The notes under the pieces: model-generated
What the model was told of the DNA's origin: nothing
Database searches by the model: none
Seen by the model: the letters and a program-made list of their open reading frames with translations, nothing else
Position numbers and translations under genes: made by a program
Assembly: GCF_010731735.1 (NCBI RefSeq)
Contig: NZ_AP022588.1
Span: forward strand, 4,030,001 to 4,094,000
Direction: 5' to 3'
Length of the DNA: 64,000 bases
Origin: Mycolicibacterium sediminis
GTDB taxonomy: Bacteria; Actinomycetota; Actinomycetes; Mycobacteriales; Mycobacteriaceae
In this document: piece after piece, positions 1-8,093 of the stretch
Layout: every line of letters starts with the position of its first letter
How positions within the stretch are numbered: the first letter of the stretch is position 1

Positions 1-102
1 CATCGGAACGCCGGGGGCGTTGTTGGGGTGGTCTTTCCTCGACGACGACGTGGACATGACGGCTCCCGGATTCGATTTGGTCTGCTCTGGGACAATAGAG
101 GC
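1..102. other. Upstream region of hisD
   Basis: No gene can be supported in this first stretch. It holds a short inverted repeat (AACGCC-ggg-GGCGTT, 7-21), which could be the end or the leader of a gene lying outside the window. A minus-strand ATG at 3-1 sits exactly on the window edge and could start a divergent gene, but nothing of its body is visible. The right end carries the hisD promoter. Confidence 0.4.
91..102 (+). promoter_or_regulatory. Leaderless-type promoter of hisD
   Basis: A -10-like GACAAT (91-96) lies six bases before an in-frame ATG at 103. Spacing of this kind places the transcription start on the start codon, a common mycobacterial arrangement. The -35 region is not recognisable. 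Confidence 0.45.
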
Positions 103-1494
103 ATGGAGGTAGCCGTGAACAGCTCGTCATCCGGTTCGACGATGCCCCGCATCGACCTACGGGGGAAGACCCCGACGGTGGCCGGGCTGCGCGCGGTGCT
201 GCCGCGCGGCGGCGTGGACGTCGACTCGGTGCTTCCGACGGTGCGCCCGATCGTCGACGCCATCGCCGAACGGGGCACCGAGGCGGCGCTCGAGTTCGGC
301 GAGCGCTTCGACGGTCTGCGGCCCGCCGCGGTCCGGGTGCCCGCCGCGAGCCTCACCGCGGCACTCGCGACGCTCGATCCGGCCGTGCGCGCCGCACTCG
401 AGGTCGCGATCGAGCGGACCCGCGCCGTGCACGGCGACCAGCGCCGGACCGACACCACCACCACGCTCGGGCCGGGCGCCACGGTCACGGAGCGGTGGGT
501 GCCCGTCGATCGGGTGGGCCTCTACGTGCCCGGCGGCAACGCGGTGTATCCGTCGAGCGTCGTGATGAACGTCGTGCCGGCGCAGATCGCGGGCGTCGAG
601 TCACTCGTCATCGCGAGCCCGCCGCAGTCCGACCCGGATGGGCCCTTTCATGGGCTGCCGCACCCGACGATCCTCGCTGCTGCCGAACTCCTGGGCGTCG
701 ACGAGGTGTGGGCGGTCGGCGGTGCGCAGGGTGTGGCGCTGCTGGCGTACGGCGGCACCGACACCGACGGCGCCGAACTCGCCCCCGTCGACATGATCAC
801 CGGTCCGGGCAACATCTACGTGACCGCCGCCAAGCGGATCTGCCGGTCCCAGGTCGGCATCGACTCCGAGGCGGGCCCCACCGAGATCGCCGTCCTCGCC
901 GATCACTCGGCCGATGCCGTGCACGTCGCCGCGGACCTCATCAGCCAGGCCGAGCACGACGAGATGGCCGCCTCGGTGCTGGTCACCACGAGCCCGGACC
1001 TGGCCGACGCCACCGACGTCGAGCTGGCGGCGCAGCTCGCCACGACGGTGCACCGGGAGCGCGTCACGACGGCGCTGACGGGCAGGCAGTCGGCGATCGT
1101 GCTGGTCGACGACATCGATACCGGGATCCGCGTCGTCAACGCCTACGCGGCCGAGCACCTCGAGATCCAGACGGTCGACGCCGCCGCGGTCGCCGGCCGG
1201 ATCCGTTCCGCCGGAGCGATCTTCGTCGGCGCGTTCTCACCCGTCAGCCTGGGGGACTACTGCGCGGGGTCCAATCACGTCCTGCCGACCGCGGGGTGCG
1301 CGCGGCACTCGAGTGGGTTGTCGGTGCAGACGTTCCTGCGCGGCATCCACGTCGTGAACTACGGCGAGGCGGCGCTCAAGGACGTCGCGGAGCACGTGAT
1401 CGCGCTCGCCAACGCCGAGAACCTGCCGGCCCACGGTGAGGCGGTCCGGCGGAGGTTCGGCGGGCCGGAGCGCAGCGACGCGGGGATTGGTTAG
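103..1494 (+). CDS. hisD: Histidinol dehydrogenase
   Basis: Catalyses the last two steps of histidine synthesis: zinc-dependent, NAD-linked oxidation of L-histidinol to L-histidine in the cytoplasm. The family signature MITGPGNIYVTAAKR lies near residue 231, the zinc-ligand stretch SQAEHDE near 281, and DYCAGSNHVLPTAG near 384. Length (463 residues) is normal or slightly long. Three in-frame starts compete: ATG 103 fits a leaderless promoter; GTG 115 has GGAGGT at 105-110, but only four bases away; ATG 142 gives MPRIDLRG, matching the start of the M. tuberculosis protein. The identity is certain and the start is not. It heads the his operon, six bases before hisC. Confidence 0.96.
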   Translation: MEVAVNSSSSGSTMPRIDLRGKTPTVAGLRAVLPRGGVDVDSVLPTVRPIVDAIAERGTEAALEFGERFDGLRPAAVRVPAASLTAALATLDPAVRAALEVAIERTRAVHGDQRRTDTTTTLGPGATVTERWVPVDRVGLYVPGGNAVYPSSVVMNVVPAQIAGVESLVIASPPQSDPDGPFHGLPHPTILAAAELLGVDEVWAVGGAQGVALLAYGGTDTDGAELAPVDMITGPGNIYVTAAKRICRSQVGIDSEAGPTEIAVLADHSADAVHVAADLISQAEHDEMAASVLVTTSPDLADATDVELAAQLATTVHRERVTTALTGRQSAIVLVDDIDTGIRVVNAYAAEHLEIQTVDAAAVAGRIRSAGAIFVGAFSPVSLGDYCAGSNHVLPTAGCARHSSGLSVQTFLRGIHVVNYGEAALKDVAEHVIALANAENLPAHGEAVRRRFGGPERSDAGIG

Positions 1495-1500
1495 AGCCAA

Positions 1501-2637
1501 GTGACGCAGAAGATCACGCTGGACGACCTGCCGCTGCGCGACAACCTCCGGGGCAAGTCGCCCTACGGGGCACCGCAGCTGTCGGTTCCCGTGCGGCTCA
1601 ACACCAACGAGAACCCGCACCCACCGACTCAGGCGCTCGTCGACGACGTCGCGGCCTCGGTGCGCGACGCGGCGTCCGAGCTGCACAGGTATCCCGACCG
1701 CGACGCGGTGCTCCTGCGCAGCGACCTCGCCGCCTACCTGACCGCTCAGGTCGGGGTGCGCGTGGACACCGGAAACGTCTGGGCGGCCAACGGGTCGAAC
1801 GAGATCCTGCAGCAACTGCTGCAGGCCTTCGGCGGCCCCGGCCGCACCGCCCTCGGATTCGTGCCGTCCTACTCGATGCACCCGATCATCTCCGACGGCA
1901 CGCAGACCGATTGGCTCGAGGCGAGCAGGGCCGAGGACTTCGGCCTCGACGTCGAGGCCGCGGTGGCCGCCGTCGTCGACCGCCGTCCCGACGTGGTGTT
2001 CCTCGCGAGCCCCAACAACCCGTCCGGGCAGAGCGTCTCGCTCGACGACCTGCGTCAGCTGCTCGAGGCCGCACCCGGTGTGGTGATCGTCGACGAGGCC
2101 TACGGCGAGTTCTCCTCCCAGCCCAGCGCCGCGCACCTGCTCGAGGACTTCCCCGCCAAGCTCGTCGTCACCCGGACGATGAGCAAGGCCTTCGCCTTCG
2201 CCGGCGGACGGCTCGGCTACCTCGTCGCCGACCCCGCCGTGATCGACGCGCTGCTCCTGGTCCGGCTGCCGTACCACCTCTCGGTGGTGACCCAGGTGGC
2301 CGCCCGGGCCGCGCTGCGTCACGCCGACGACACGCTGGGCAGCGTCGCGACGCTGATCGCCGAGCGCGAGCGCGTCGCAGAGGCACTGTCGGGCATGGGT
2401 TTCCGGGTCATCCCCAGCGACGCGAACTTCGTGCTCTTCGGCGAGTTCGCCGACGCGCCCGCGGCCTGGCAGGCCTACCTCGACGACGGGGTGCTGATCC
2501 GGGACGTCGGAATCCCCGGCTACCTGCGCGCCACCGTCGGACTCGAGGAGGAGAACGACGTGTTCCTCGACGCGAGCGGCCGCCTCGCCGAGACCGAATC
2601 GACCATCACCAGCAGCCCCCTAGGAGCCCCACGATGA
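1501..2637 (+). CDS. hisC: Histidinol-phosphate aminotransferase
   Basis: PLP enzyme that transfers an amino group from glutamate to imidazole-acetol phosphate, giving histidinol phosphate. It is a fold-type I aminotransferase of 378 residues. The substrate loop NTNENPHPP is near residue 38, ASPNNPSGQ is mid-protein, and the PLP lysine is Lys229 in TMSKAFAFAGG. The GTG start lies six bases after hisD. The stop codon overlaps the hisB start in an ATGA, so translation is probably coupled. This is the HisC1 position, inside the his operon. Confidence 0.97.
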   Translation: MTQKITLDDLPLRDNLRGKSPYGAPQLSVPVRLNTNENPHPPTQALVDDVAASVRDAASELHRYPDRDAVLLRSDLAAYLTAQVGVRVDTGNVWAANGSNEILQQLLQAFGGPGRTALGFVPSYSMHPIISDGTQTDWLEASRAEDFGLDVEAAVAAVVDRRPDVVFLASPNNPSGQSVSLDDLRQLLEAAPGVVIVDEAYGEFSSQPSAAHLLEDFPAKLVVTRTMSKAFAFAGGRLGYLVADPAVIDALLLVRLPYHLSVVTQVAARAALRHADDTLGSVATLIAERERVAEALSGMGFRVIPSDANFVLFGEFADAPAAWQAYLDDGVLIRDVGIPGYLRATVGLEEENDVFLDASGRLAETESTITSSPLGAPR

Positions 2638-3266
2638 ACAGTCCGGCGAACGCACCGGCATCTCGCCGCGCGAGAGTCGAACGCAAGACCAAGGAATCCG
2701 ACATCGTCGTCGAGATCGACCTCGACGGCACCGGCCGGACCGACATCAGCACGGGGGTGCCGTTCTTCGATCACATGCTCACCTCGCTCGGCAGCCACGC
2801 CAGCTTCGACCTGACCGTGCACGCCACCGGCGACGTCGAGATCGAGGGTCACCACACCGTCGAGGACACCGCCATCGTGCTCGGTCAGGCACTCGGCGAG
2901 GCCCTCGGCGACAAGCGCGGGATCCGTCGGTTCGGCGACGCCTTCATCCCGATGGACGAGACGCTGGCGCACGCGGCCGTCGACGTGTCGGGCAGGCCCT
3001 ACTTCGTGCACACCGGTGAGCCGGAATTCATGGTGCACTTCACGATTGCGGGCTCGAGCGCGCCGTACCACACCGTGATCAACCGCCACGTCTTCGAATC
3101 GCTGGCCTACAACGCGCGCATCGCGCTACACGTCCGCACGCTGTACGGCCGCGATCCGCACCATATCACCGAGGCCGAGTTCAAGGCCGTCGCCCGCGCA
3201 CTGCGCCAGGCCGTCGAACCCGATCCCCGCGTCACGGGCGTGCCGTCCACGAAGGGCACTCTGTGA
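2634..3266 (+). CDS. hisB: Imidazoleglycerol-phosphate dehydratase
   Basis: Removes water from imidazole glycerol phosphate to give imidazole-acetol phosphate; manganese-dependent, forming a 24-mer in the family. At 210 residues it is the monofunctional actinobacterial form, without a fused histidinol phosphatase. Metal-binding motifs are GHHTVEDTA near residue 72 and HHITEAEFKA near the C-terminus; PFFDHMLTSLGSH is also present. It starts in the ATGA that ends hisC and ends in the GTGA that starts hisH. The leading MNSPANAPASRRARVERKTKES resembles other mycobacterial HisB N-termini. Confidence 0.97.
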   Translation: MNSPANAPASRRARVERKTKESDIVVEIDLDGTGRTDISTGVPFFDHMLTSLGSHASFDLTVHATGDVEIEGHHTVEDTAIVLGQALGEALGDKRGIRRFGDAFIPMDETLAHAAVDVSGRPYFVHTGEPEFMVHFTIAGSSAPYHTVINRHVFESLAYNARIALHVRTLYGRDPHHITEAEFKAVARALRQAVEPDPRVTGVPSTKGTL

Positions 3267-3886
3267 CCAGAAGGTCCGTCGTCGTGCTCGACTACGGTTC
3301 GGGCAACCTGCGGTCGGCGCAGCGCGCCCTGGAACGGGTGGGCGCCGACGTGGAGGTCACCTCGGACCCTGCCGCGGCCGCGGCCGCCGACGGGTTGATG
3401 GTGCCCGGCGTCGGCGCGTACGAGGCGTGCATGACCGGCCTGCGGGCCATCGGCGGGGAGCAGATCGTCGCCTCGCGGCTGGCGAACGACCAACCCGTGC
3501 TCGGGGTGTGCGTCGGCATGCAGATCCTGTTCGCCCGGGGCGTCGAGTTCGGCGTCGAATCCGTGGGCTGCGCCCAGTGGCCGGGCTCGGTGGTCCGGCT
3601 CGACGCACCCGTCATCCCGCACATGGGCTGGAACGTGGTGGAGGCGGCCGACGACACCCGGCTGTTCGCCGGCATGGATCCCCAGACCCGCTTCTACTTC
3701 GTGCACTCCTACGCCGCGCAGACGTGGGAGGGCGACCCGAGCGCGAAGCTCACGTGGGCCAACCACCACGTGCGCTTCCTTGCGGCCGTCGAGGACGGAC
3801 CGCTGTGGGCCACGCAGTTCCACCCCGAGAAGAGTGGCGACGCCGGTGCGGCCCTGCTGTCCAACTGGCTGAAGGAACTAGGGTGA
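3263..3886 (+). CDS. hisH: Imidazole glycerol phosphate synthase, glutaminase subunit
   Basis: Class I glutamine amidotransferase that releases ammonia for the HisF cyclase. It is one 207-residue domain. The triad is visible: Cys83 in VLGVCVGM, then His187 and Glu189 in TQFHPEKSG. The GTG start overlaps the hisB stop (GTGA). hisA begins six bases after its stop. It works as a heterodimer with the hisF product, encoded three genes downstream. Confidence 0.97.
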   Translation: MTRRSVVVLDYGSGNLRSAQRALERVGADVEVTSDPAAAAAADGLMVPGVGAYEACMTGLRAIGGEQIVASRLANDQPVLGVCVGMQILFARGVEFGVESVGCAQWPGSVVRLDAPVIPHMGWNVVEAADDTRLFAGMDPQTRFYFVHSYAAQTWEGDPSAKLTWANHHVRFLAAVEDGPLWATQFHPEKSGDAGAALLSNWLKELG

Positions 3887-3892
3887 TCCGTC

Positions 3893-4639
3893 GTGCCCGC
3901 TAAGACGCCCCTCATCCTGCTGCCCGCCGTCGACGTCGTCGAGGGCAAGGCCGTCCGCCTGGTCCAGGGCGTGGCAGGTAGCGAGACCGACTACGGCTCC
4001 GCGCTCGACGCCGCCCTCGGCTGGCAGCGTGACGGCGCCGAGTGGATCCACCTCGTCGACCTCGACGCGGCGTTCGGCCGGGGCTCGAACCGTGAACTCC
4101 TCGCCGAGGTCATCGGCACGCTCGACGTCGCCGTCGAGCTGTCGGGCGGCATCCGCGACGACGACTCGCTGACCGCAGCGCTGGCCGCGGGATGCGCCCG
4201 GGTGAACCTCGGCACCGCGGCGCTGGAGAACCCGCAGTGGTGCGCGAAGGTCATCGCCGAGCACGGCGACAAGGTGGCCGTCGGGCTCGACGTGAAGATC
4301 GTCGACGGTGCGCACCGGCTCCGTGGCCGCGGATGGGAGACCGACGGCGGCGACCTGTGGGAGGTGCTGAAGCGTCTCGACCGCGAGGGGTGCTCCCGAT
4401 TCGTCGTCACCGACGTCACCAAGGACGGCACGCTCGACGGGCCCAACCTCGATCTGCTCGGCGAGGTCGCCGACCGGACCGGCGTTCCCGTCATCGCCTC
4501 CGGCGGGGTGTCGAGCATCGCCGACCTCGAGGCCATCGCGACCCTGACCGATCGCGGCGTCGAGGGCGCGATCGTCGGCAAGGCGCTCTACGCCGGGCGG
4601 TTCACGCTGCCGCAGGCGTTGGACGCGGTCAGCCGCTAG
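3893..4639 (+). CDS. priA: Phosphoribosyl isomerase PriA (HisA/TrpF)
   Basis: A (beta/alpha)8-barrel isomerase converting ProFAR to PRFAR in histidine synthesis. In actinobacteria it also isomerises phosphoribosyl anthranilate for tryptophan synthesis. The two catalytic aspartates of M. tuberculosis PriA (Asp11, Asp175) map to Asp14 (LLPAVDV) and Asp178 (TKDGTL), a constant offset of three. It has 248 residues and a GTG start. The Trp genes further down the window include no trpF, which fits the dual role. The dual activity is inferred from family and context. Confidence 0.93.
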   Translation: MPAKTPLILLPAVDVVEGKAVRLVQGVAGSETDYGSALDAALGWQRDGAEWIHLVDLDAAFGRGSNRELLAEVIGTLDVAVELSGGIRDDDSLTAALAAGCARVNLGTAALENPQWCAKVIAEHGDKVAVGLDVKIVDGAHRLRGRGWETDGGDLWEVLKRLDREGCSRFVVTDVTKDGTLDGPNLDLLGEVADRTGVPVIASGGVSSIADLEAIATLTDRGVEGAIVGKALYAGRFTLPQALDAVSR

Positions 4640-4649
4640 GGGATTCGCC

Positions 4650-5462
4650 ATGGCCGACCCCGATCTCGACGCATTGGTGCGCGTGGCGACGACGATCCTC
4701 GACGACGCCGCGCACCCGTTCGTCGCTGGCCACCGCGCGCAGTCCGCGGTCGCGAAGAAGGGCGACGACTTCGCCACCGAGGTCGACCTCGCCATCGAAC
4801 GGCAGGTCGTCGCGGCGCTCGAGTCGGCCACCGGGATCGGCGTGCACGGCGAGGAGTTCGGCGGCGCCGACATCGACTCGCACCTGGTCTGGGTGCTCGA
4901 CCCCATCGACGGGACGTTCAACTACGCGGCCGGCCTGCCGACGGCGGCGATCCTGCTGGGTCTGCTGCGCGACGGCGAGCCGGTGGCCGGGCTGACGTGG
5001 CTGCCGTTCACCGATCAGCGCTACACGGCGGTGGTCGGAAAGCCGTTGTACGTCAACGGCGTCGAACAGCCCTCGCTCGGCTCGGCGAACCTGTCGGAGT
5101 GCATCGTCGGCTCCGGCACGTTCAACATCGCCTCACGCGGTCGGTTCCCGGGCCCGTACCGGGTGGCGTTCCTGGAGAAGTTGAGCCGCAAGTGTTCCCG
5201 GATCCGCATGCACGGTGCCACCGGGGTCGACTTCGCCTACGCGGCCGCAGGTGTGCTGGGCGGCGCGATCAGCTTCGGCCATCACGTGTGGGACCACGCC
5301 GCGGGAGTGGCGCTGGTCCGCGCGGCCGGTGGCGTGGTCACCGACCTCGCGGGTGAACGGTGGACCCCGTCCTCGCTGTCCGCGGTCGGCGGCGCACCCG
5401 ACGTGCACGCCGAGATCCTCGAGATCGTCGCGTCCATCGGATCGCCGGAGGACTACCGGTGA
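4650..5462 (+). CDS. impA: Inositol monophosphatase family phosphatase
   Basis: Mg/Li-sensitive phosphatase family, 270 residues. Metal motifs are GEEFGG (Glu68, Glu69), DPIDGT (84-89) and WDHAAG (214-219). It occupies the position between hisA and hisF that M. tuberculosis impA (Rv1604) has. Conservation of this place inside the his operon suggests either a histidinol-phosphate phosphatase role (HisN-type) or an inositol-phosphate role in cell-wall PIM synthesis; sequence alone does not decide. ATG start; the stop overlaps the hisF GTG. Confidence 0.9.
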   Translation: MADPDLDALVRVATTILDDAAHPFVAGHRAQSAVAKKGDDFATEVDLAIERQVVAALESATGIGVHGEEFGGADIDSHLVWVLDPIDGTFNYAAGLPTAAILLGLLRDGEPVAGLTWLPFTDQRYTAVVGKPLYVNGVEQPSLGSANLSECIVGSGTFNIASRGRFPGPYRVAFLEKLSRKCSRIRMHGATGVDFAYAAAGVLGGAISFGHHVWDHAAGVALVRAAGGVVTDLAGERWTPSSLSAVGGAPDVHAEILEIVASIGSPEDYR

Positions 5463-6256
5463 ACCACGACGCACGGGCGGGTGACAGCCTGGCCGTCCGG
5501 GTCATCCCGTGCCTGGACGTCGACGCCGGACGCGTCGTCAAGGGCGTGAACTTCGAGAACCTCCGTGACGCGGGCGATCCCGTCGAGCTGGCGGCGGTGT
5601 ACGACACCGAGGGTGCCGACGAACTCACGTTCCTCGACGTGACCGCGTCGTCGTCGGGCCGCAGCACCATGCTCGAGGTCGTGCGGCGCACCGCAGAACA
5701 GGTCTTCATCCCGCTCACCGTCGGTGGAGGCGTCCGCTCGATCGACGACGTCGACACCCTGCTGCGGGCCGGCGCCGACAAGGTGTCGGTCAACACGGCG
5801 GCGATCTCGCGCCCCGATCTGCTCGCCGAGCTGTCGCGACAGTTCGGGTCGCAGTGCATCGTCCTGTCGGTCGATGCCCGCACCGTGCCCGCGGGATCCG
5901 CGCCCACTCCGTCCGGGTGGGAGGTCACCACCCACGGAGGCCGCCGCGGCACCGGCATCGACGCGGTCGAATGGGCAACGCGCGGAGCCGAACTCGGCGT
6001 CGGCGAGATCCTGCTGAACTCGATGGACGCCGACGGCACCAAGGCCGGCTTCGACCTCGCGATGCTGCGGGCCGTCCGGGCCGCGGTGACGGTGCCGGTG
6101 ATCGCCAGCGGCGGCGCGGGCGCGGCCGGCGACTTCGCCCTCGCGGTCGAGGCGGGTGCCGATGCGGTGCTCGCGGCCAGCGTCTTCCACTTCAAGGAGC
6201 TGACGATCGGTCAGGTGAAGTCGGCAATGGCCGAGGAAGGCATCGTGGTGCGATGA
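5459..6256 (+). CDS. hisF: Imidazole glycerol phosphate synthase, cyclase subunit
   Basis: Barrel enzyme that uses HisH-derived ammonia to convert PRFAR to imidazole glycerol phosphate and AICAR. It has 265 residues. The catalytic aspartates are Asp20 (IPCLDVDAG) and Asp139 (LSVDART). Phosphate-binding loops TVGGGVRS and ASGGAGA are present. The GTG at 5459 overlaps the preceding stop in GTGA; an open frame runs further upstream but lies inside impA. The stop TGA overlaps the ATG of a mini-ORF made by a 32-bp repeat. Confidence 0.96.
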   Translation: MNHDARAGDSLAVRVIPCLDVDAGRVVKGVNFENLRDAGDPVELAAVYDTEGADELTFLDVTASSSGRSTMLEVVRRTAEQVFIPLTVGGGVRSIDDVDTLLRAGADKVSVNTAAISRPDLLAELSRQFGSQCIVLSVDARTVPAGSAPTPSGWEVTTHGGRRGTGIDAVEWATRGAELGVGEILLNSMDADGTKAGFDLAMLRAVRAAVTVPVIASGGAGAAGDFALAVEAGADAVLAASVFHFKELTIGQVKSAMAEEGIVVR

Positions 6257-6314
6257 GCGCTCGCGCGAAGAGCGGTGTGGCCCGATGAGCGCTCGCGCGA
6301 AGAACGGTGGGGCC
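6251..6314 (+). repeat. Two tandem 32-bp repeats between hisF and hisI
   Basis: Copies are 6251-6282 and 6283-6314, each opening CGATGAGCGCTCGCGCGAAG and differing at two positions (AGCGGTGTGG against AACGGTGGGG). A third partial copy (CGATGAGC, 6315-6322) supplies the start of hisI. Each unit supplies an ATGA stop-start overlap, so the array is phased to keep ribosomes moving from one frame to the next. Confidence 0.85.
6253..6288 (+). CDS. Mini-ORF 1 in the hisF-hisI junction
   Basis: Eleven codons (MSARAKSGVAR) starting at the ATG that overlaps the hisF stop and ending in a TGA that overlaps the next ATG. No function is recognised for the peptide. It may only relay ribosomes toward hisI. 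The frame is certain; expression is inference. Confidence 0.35.
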   Translation: MSARAKSGVAR

Positions 6315-6320
6315 CGATGA
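6285..6320 (+). CDS. Mini-ORF 2 in the hisF-hisI junction
   Basis: Eleven codons (MSARAKNGGAR) encoded by the second repeat copy. The ATG overlaps the stop of mini-ORF 1 and the TGA overlaps the ATG of hisI. It is a near-copy of mini-ORF 1 and, again, has no recognisable function beyond possible translational coupling. Confidence 0.35.
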   Translation: MSARAKNGGAR

Positions 6321-6664
6321 GCTTGGATCCGGACGTCGCGGGGCGCCTGAAGCGCAACGCCGACGGTCTGTTCGCGGCCGTCGCCCAGGAACACGGCACC
6401 GGTCAGGTCCTGATGGTGGCGTGGATGGACGACGAGGCACTGGCCCGCACGCTGGCGACCCGCAAGGCGACGTACTTCTCGCGGTCGCGTGGCGAGTACT
6501 GGGTCAAGGGGGAGACGTCGGGCCACACCCAGTACGTGCACTCGGTGCGGTTGGACTGCGACGGCGACACGGTGCTGCTCGACGTCGACCAGGTCGGTGC
6601 CGCGTGCCACACCGGCGAGCACACCTGCTTCGACGCCGACGAACTGCTGGCGCCGGAACGCTGA
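6317..6664 (+). CDS. hisI: Phosphoribosyl-AMP cyclohydrolase
   Basis: Hydrolyses the adenine ring of phosphoribosyl-AMP, the third step of histidine synthesis. It is monofunctional (115 residues, no fused HisE). Metal ligands are visible: DCDGD (80-84, with Cys81), Cys97 and Cys104 in ACHTGEHTC. The ATG at 6317 is chosen because it completes a chain of ATGA overlaps from hisF; the upstream extension of this frame is repeat sequence. It ends nine bases from a convergent gene and closes the his operon. Confidence 0.95.
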   Translation: MSLDPDVAGRLKRNADGLFAAVAQEHGTGQVLMVAWMDDEALARTLATRKATYFSRSRGEYWVKGETSGHTQYVHSVRLDCDGDTVLLDVDQVGAACHTGEHTCFDADELLAPER

Positions 6665-6673
6665 CCGCCGGTC

Positions 6674-7264
6674 TCAGAAGACGGTGAACGCGTCGGCCGA
6701 CAGGAAGAAGCCCGTCTGCCCGGTTCCGCCGGCCTGGGTGCACGTCAGTCCGTCGACGGCCGACGTGCAGGTGACCGAGCGCCCCGCCGACAGCTCGACG
6801 GACACGCTGTCACCGTAGGCCAGCGTGTGCGGTGAGTCGTATCGGTCGCCCTGGATGATGGTGGCGCACGGCGTCGCTCGCTGCTCCAGGAACCCGAACC
6901 GCCGCGCTCGCCCCTGTTCCTCGCCCGGATAGAAGCCGCACAGCGCACCGTCGGCGACGGTGTGGGGATGCTCGTCGGTCTGGCAGGCCAGGCTGCCCTC
7001 CACCACCCGGCACTGGATCTGGCGGCTCGGCGTCGCGAACGAGTAGGTCGGTGACCGTCCGGGGTCGACGGGCTCGTCGGCGAAGTCCGAGAGCGGCCGC
7101 GACGCCGCGGCGGAAGTGATGGCCGGCGCCGACGACACCGGGGCGGTCGAGGCGGCCGCGGGTGCGTCGGAGGAGTCGGGCGACCCCGACGAGCAGCCCG
7201 CGATGGCGGCGGCGAGAGCCACGCCGGCGACGGTGGTGGTGCCGAGACGTGCGAACGTCCTCAT
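6674..7264 (-). CDS. Putative lipoprotein of unknown function
   Basis: A 196-residue protein with a lipoprotein signal peptide (AAAIAGC, Cys24), followed by a Ser/Ala/Pro-rich linker to about residue 60. A small cysteine-containing domain follows: QCRVVEGSLACQ, LCGFYPGEEQ and TCTSAVDGLTCTQ suggest disulfides outside the membrane. I do not recognise a named family beyond general similarity to mycobacterial secreted proteins of this layout. It is the last gene of a minus-strand set after bcpB and an ABC ATPase, 28 bases downstream of the ATPase. Confidence 0.75.
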   Translation of the reverse strand: MRTFARLGTTTVAGVALAAAIAGCSSGSPDSSDAPAAASTAPVSSAPAITSAAASRPLSDFADEPVDPGRSPTYSFATPSRQIQCRVVEGSLACQTDEHPHTVADGALCGFYPGEEQGRARRFGFLEQRATPCATIIQGDRYDSPHTLAYGDSVSVELSAGRSVTCTSAVDGLTCTQAGGTGQTGFFLSADAFTVF

Positions 7265-7292
7265 CGGTCCTCCGGGGTCGGGTCCTGTTCGG

Positions 7293-8093
7293 TCACAACG
7301 GGTATCGGCGTGTTGTCGTCGCGCGGGCGGTCCAGCGGCCGTCGGAGAATCCGACCTCCACGGGGTGCGAGAACGCGGTCGTGACGTTGTCGGTGGTGAC
7401 CACCTCGCGGGCCGGGCCCGAGGCCACCGTCCGACCGTCGGCGATGAGGATGGCGTGCGTCGTGGTGGTCGGCAACTCCTCGAGGTGGTGGGTCACCAGG
7501 ATCGATGCCACGTCGGGGTGGGTCTCGTCGAGCGCGTCCATGGTCTCGAGCAGTTGTTCGCGTGCGGCGACGTCGAGGCCCGTTGTCGGTTCGTCGAGCA
7601 GCAGCAGGCGCGGGTCGGACACCAGCGCCCGTGCGATCAGCGCGCGTCCGCGTTCGCCCTGGGACAGCTTCGGCCACTGGTCGTCGGCCTTGCGTTCCAG
7701 GCCGACCGACTCGATCATCGCGTCGGCCCGCGCCACCTCGTCGGCCGTGGGAGTCCACCGCATCGGCCGGTCGATCGTGGCGGTGATGCCGGTGAGCACC
7801 ACCTCGCGCACGGACAGCGGACTCCGCAGCCGATGCCGCGGGTCGACGTGACCGATGTGGTGGCGCAGCGCCGACAGGTCCACCCGGCCCATCAGCCCGT
7901 CGAGCACCCGCACCGTGCCCGTCGTCGGAAAGGTCTGCGCCGCACAGAAACCGAGCAGCGTGCTCTTGCCCGCGCCGTTCGGCCCGAGCAGCGCCCAGTG
8001 CTCGCCGGCCCGCACGGTCAGCGAGATGCCGTCGATGATCTGCTTGCCGTCGCGCCGGAACGTGACGTCGGCGAGTTCGAGGACCGCACCCAT
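7293..8093 (-). CDS. ABC transporter ATP-binding protein
   Basis: A stand-alone ATPase of 266 residues. Walker A is GPNGAGKST (37-45), the signature reads LSQGERGRAL instead of LSGGQ, and Walker B is LLLLDEPTTGLD, followed by the H-loop THHLEEL. No permease gene is adjacent. The LSQGE signature and the two flanking genes resemble ModF/soluble type ATPases that may not drive transport; the substrate is unknown. The ATG at 8093 overlaps the bcpB stop by one base (TGATG), so the two are translationally coupled. A longer upstream frame lies within bcpB and was not used. Confidence 0.85.
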   Translation of the reverse strand: MGAVLELADVTFRRDGKQIIDGISLTVRAGEHWALLGPNGAGKSTLLGFCAAQTFPTTGTVRVLDGLMGRVDLSALRHHIGHVDPRHRLRSPLSVREVVLTGITATIDRPMRWTPTADEVARADAMIESVGLERKADDQWPKLSQGERGRALIARALVSDPRLLLLDEPTTGLDVAAREQLLETMDALDETHPDVASILVTHHLEELPTTTTHAILIADGRTVASGPAREVVTTDNVTTAFSHPVEVGFSDGRWTARATTTRRYPL

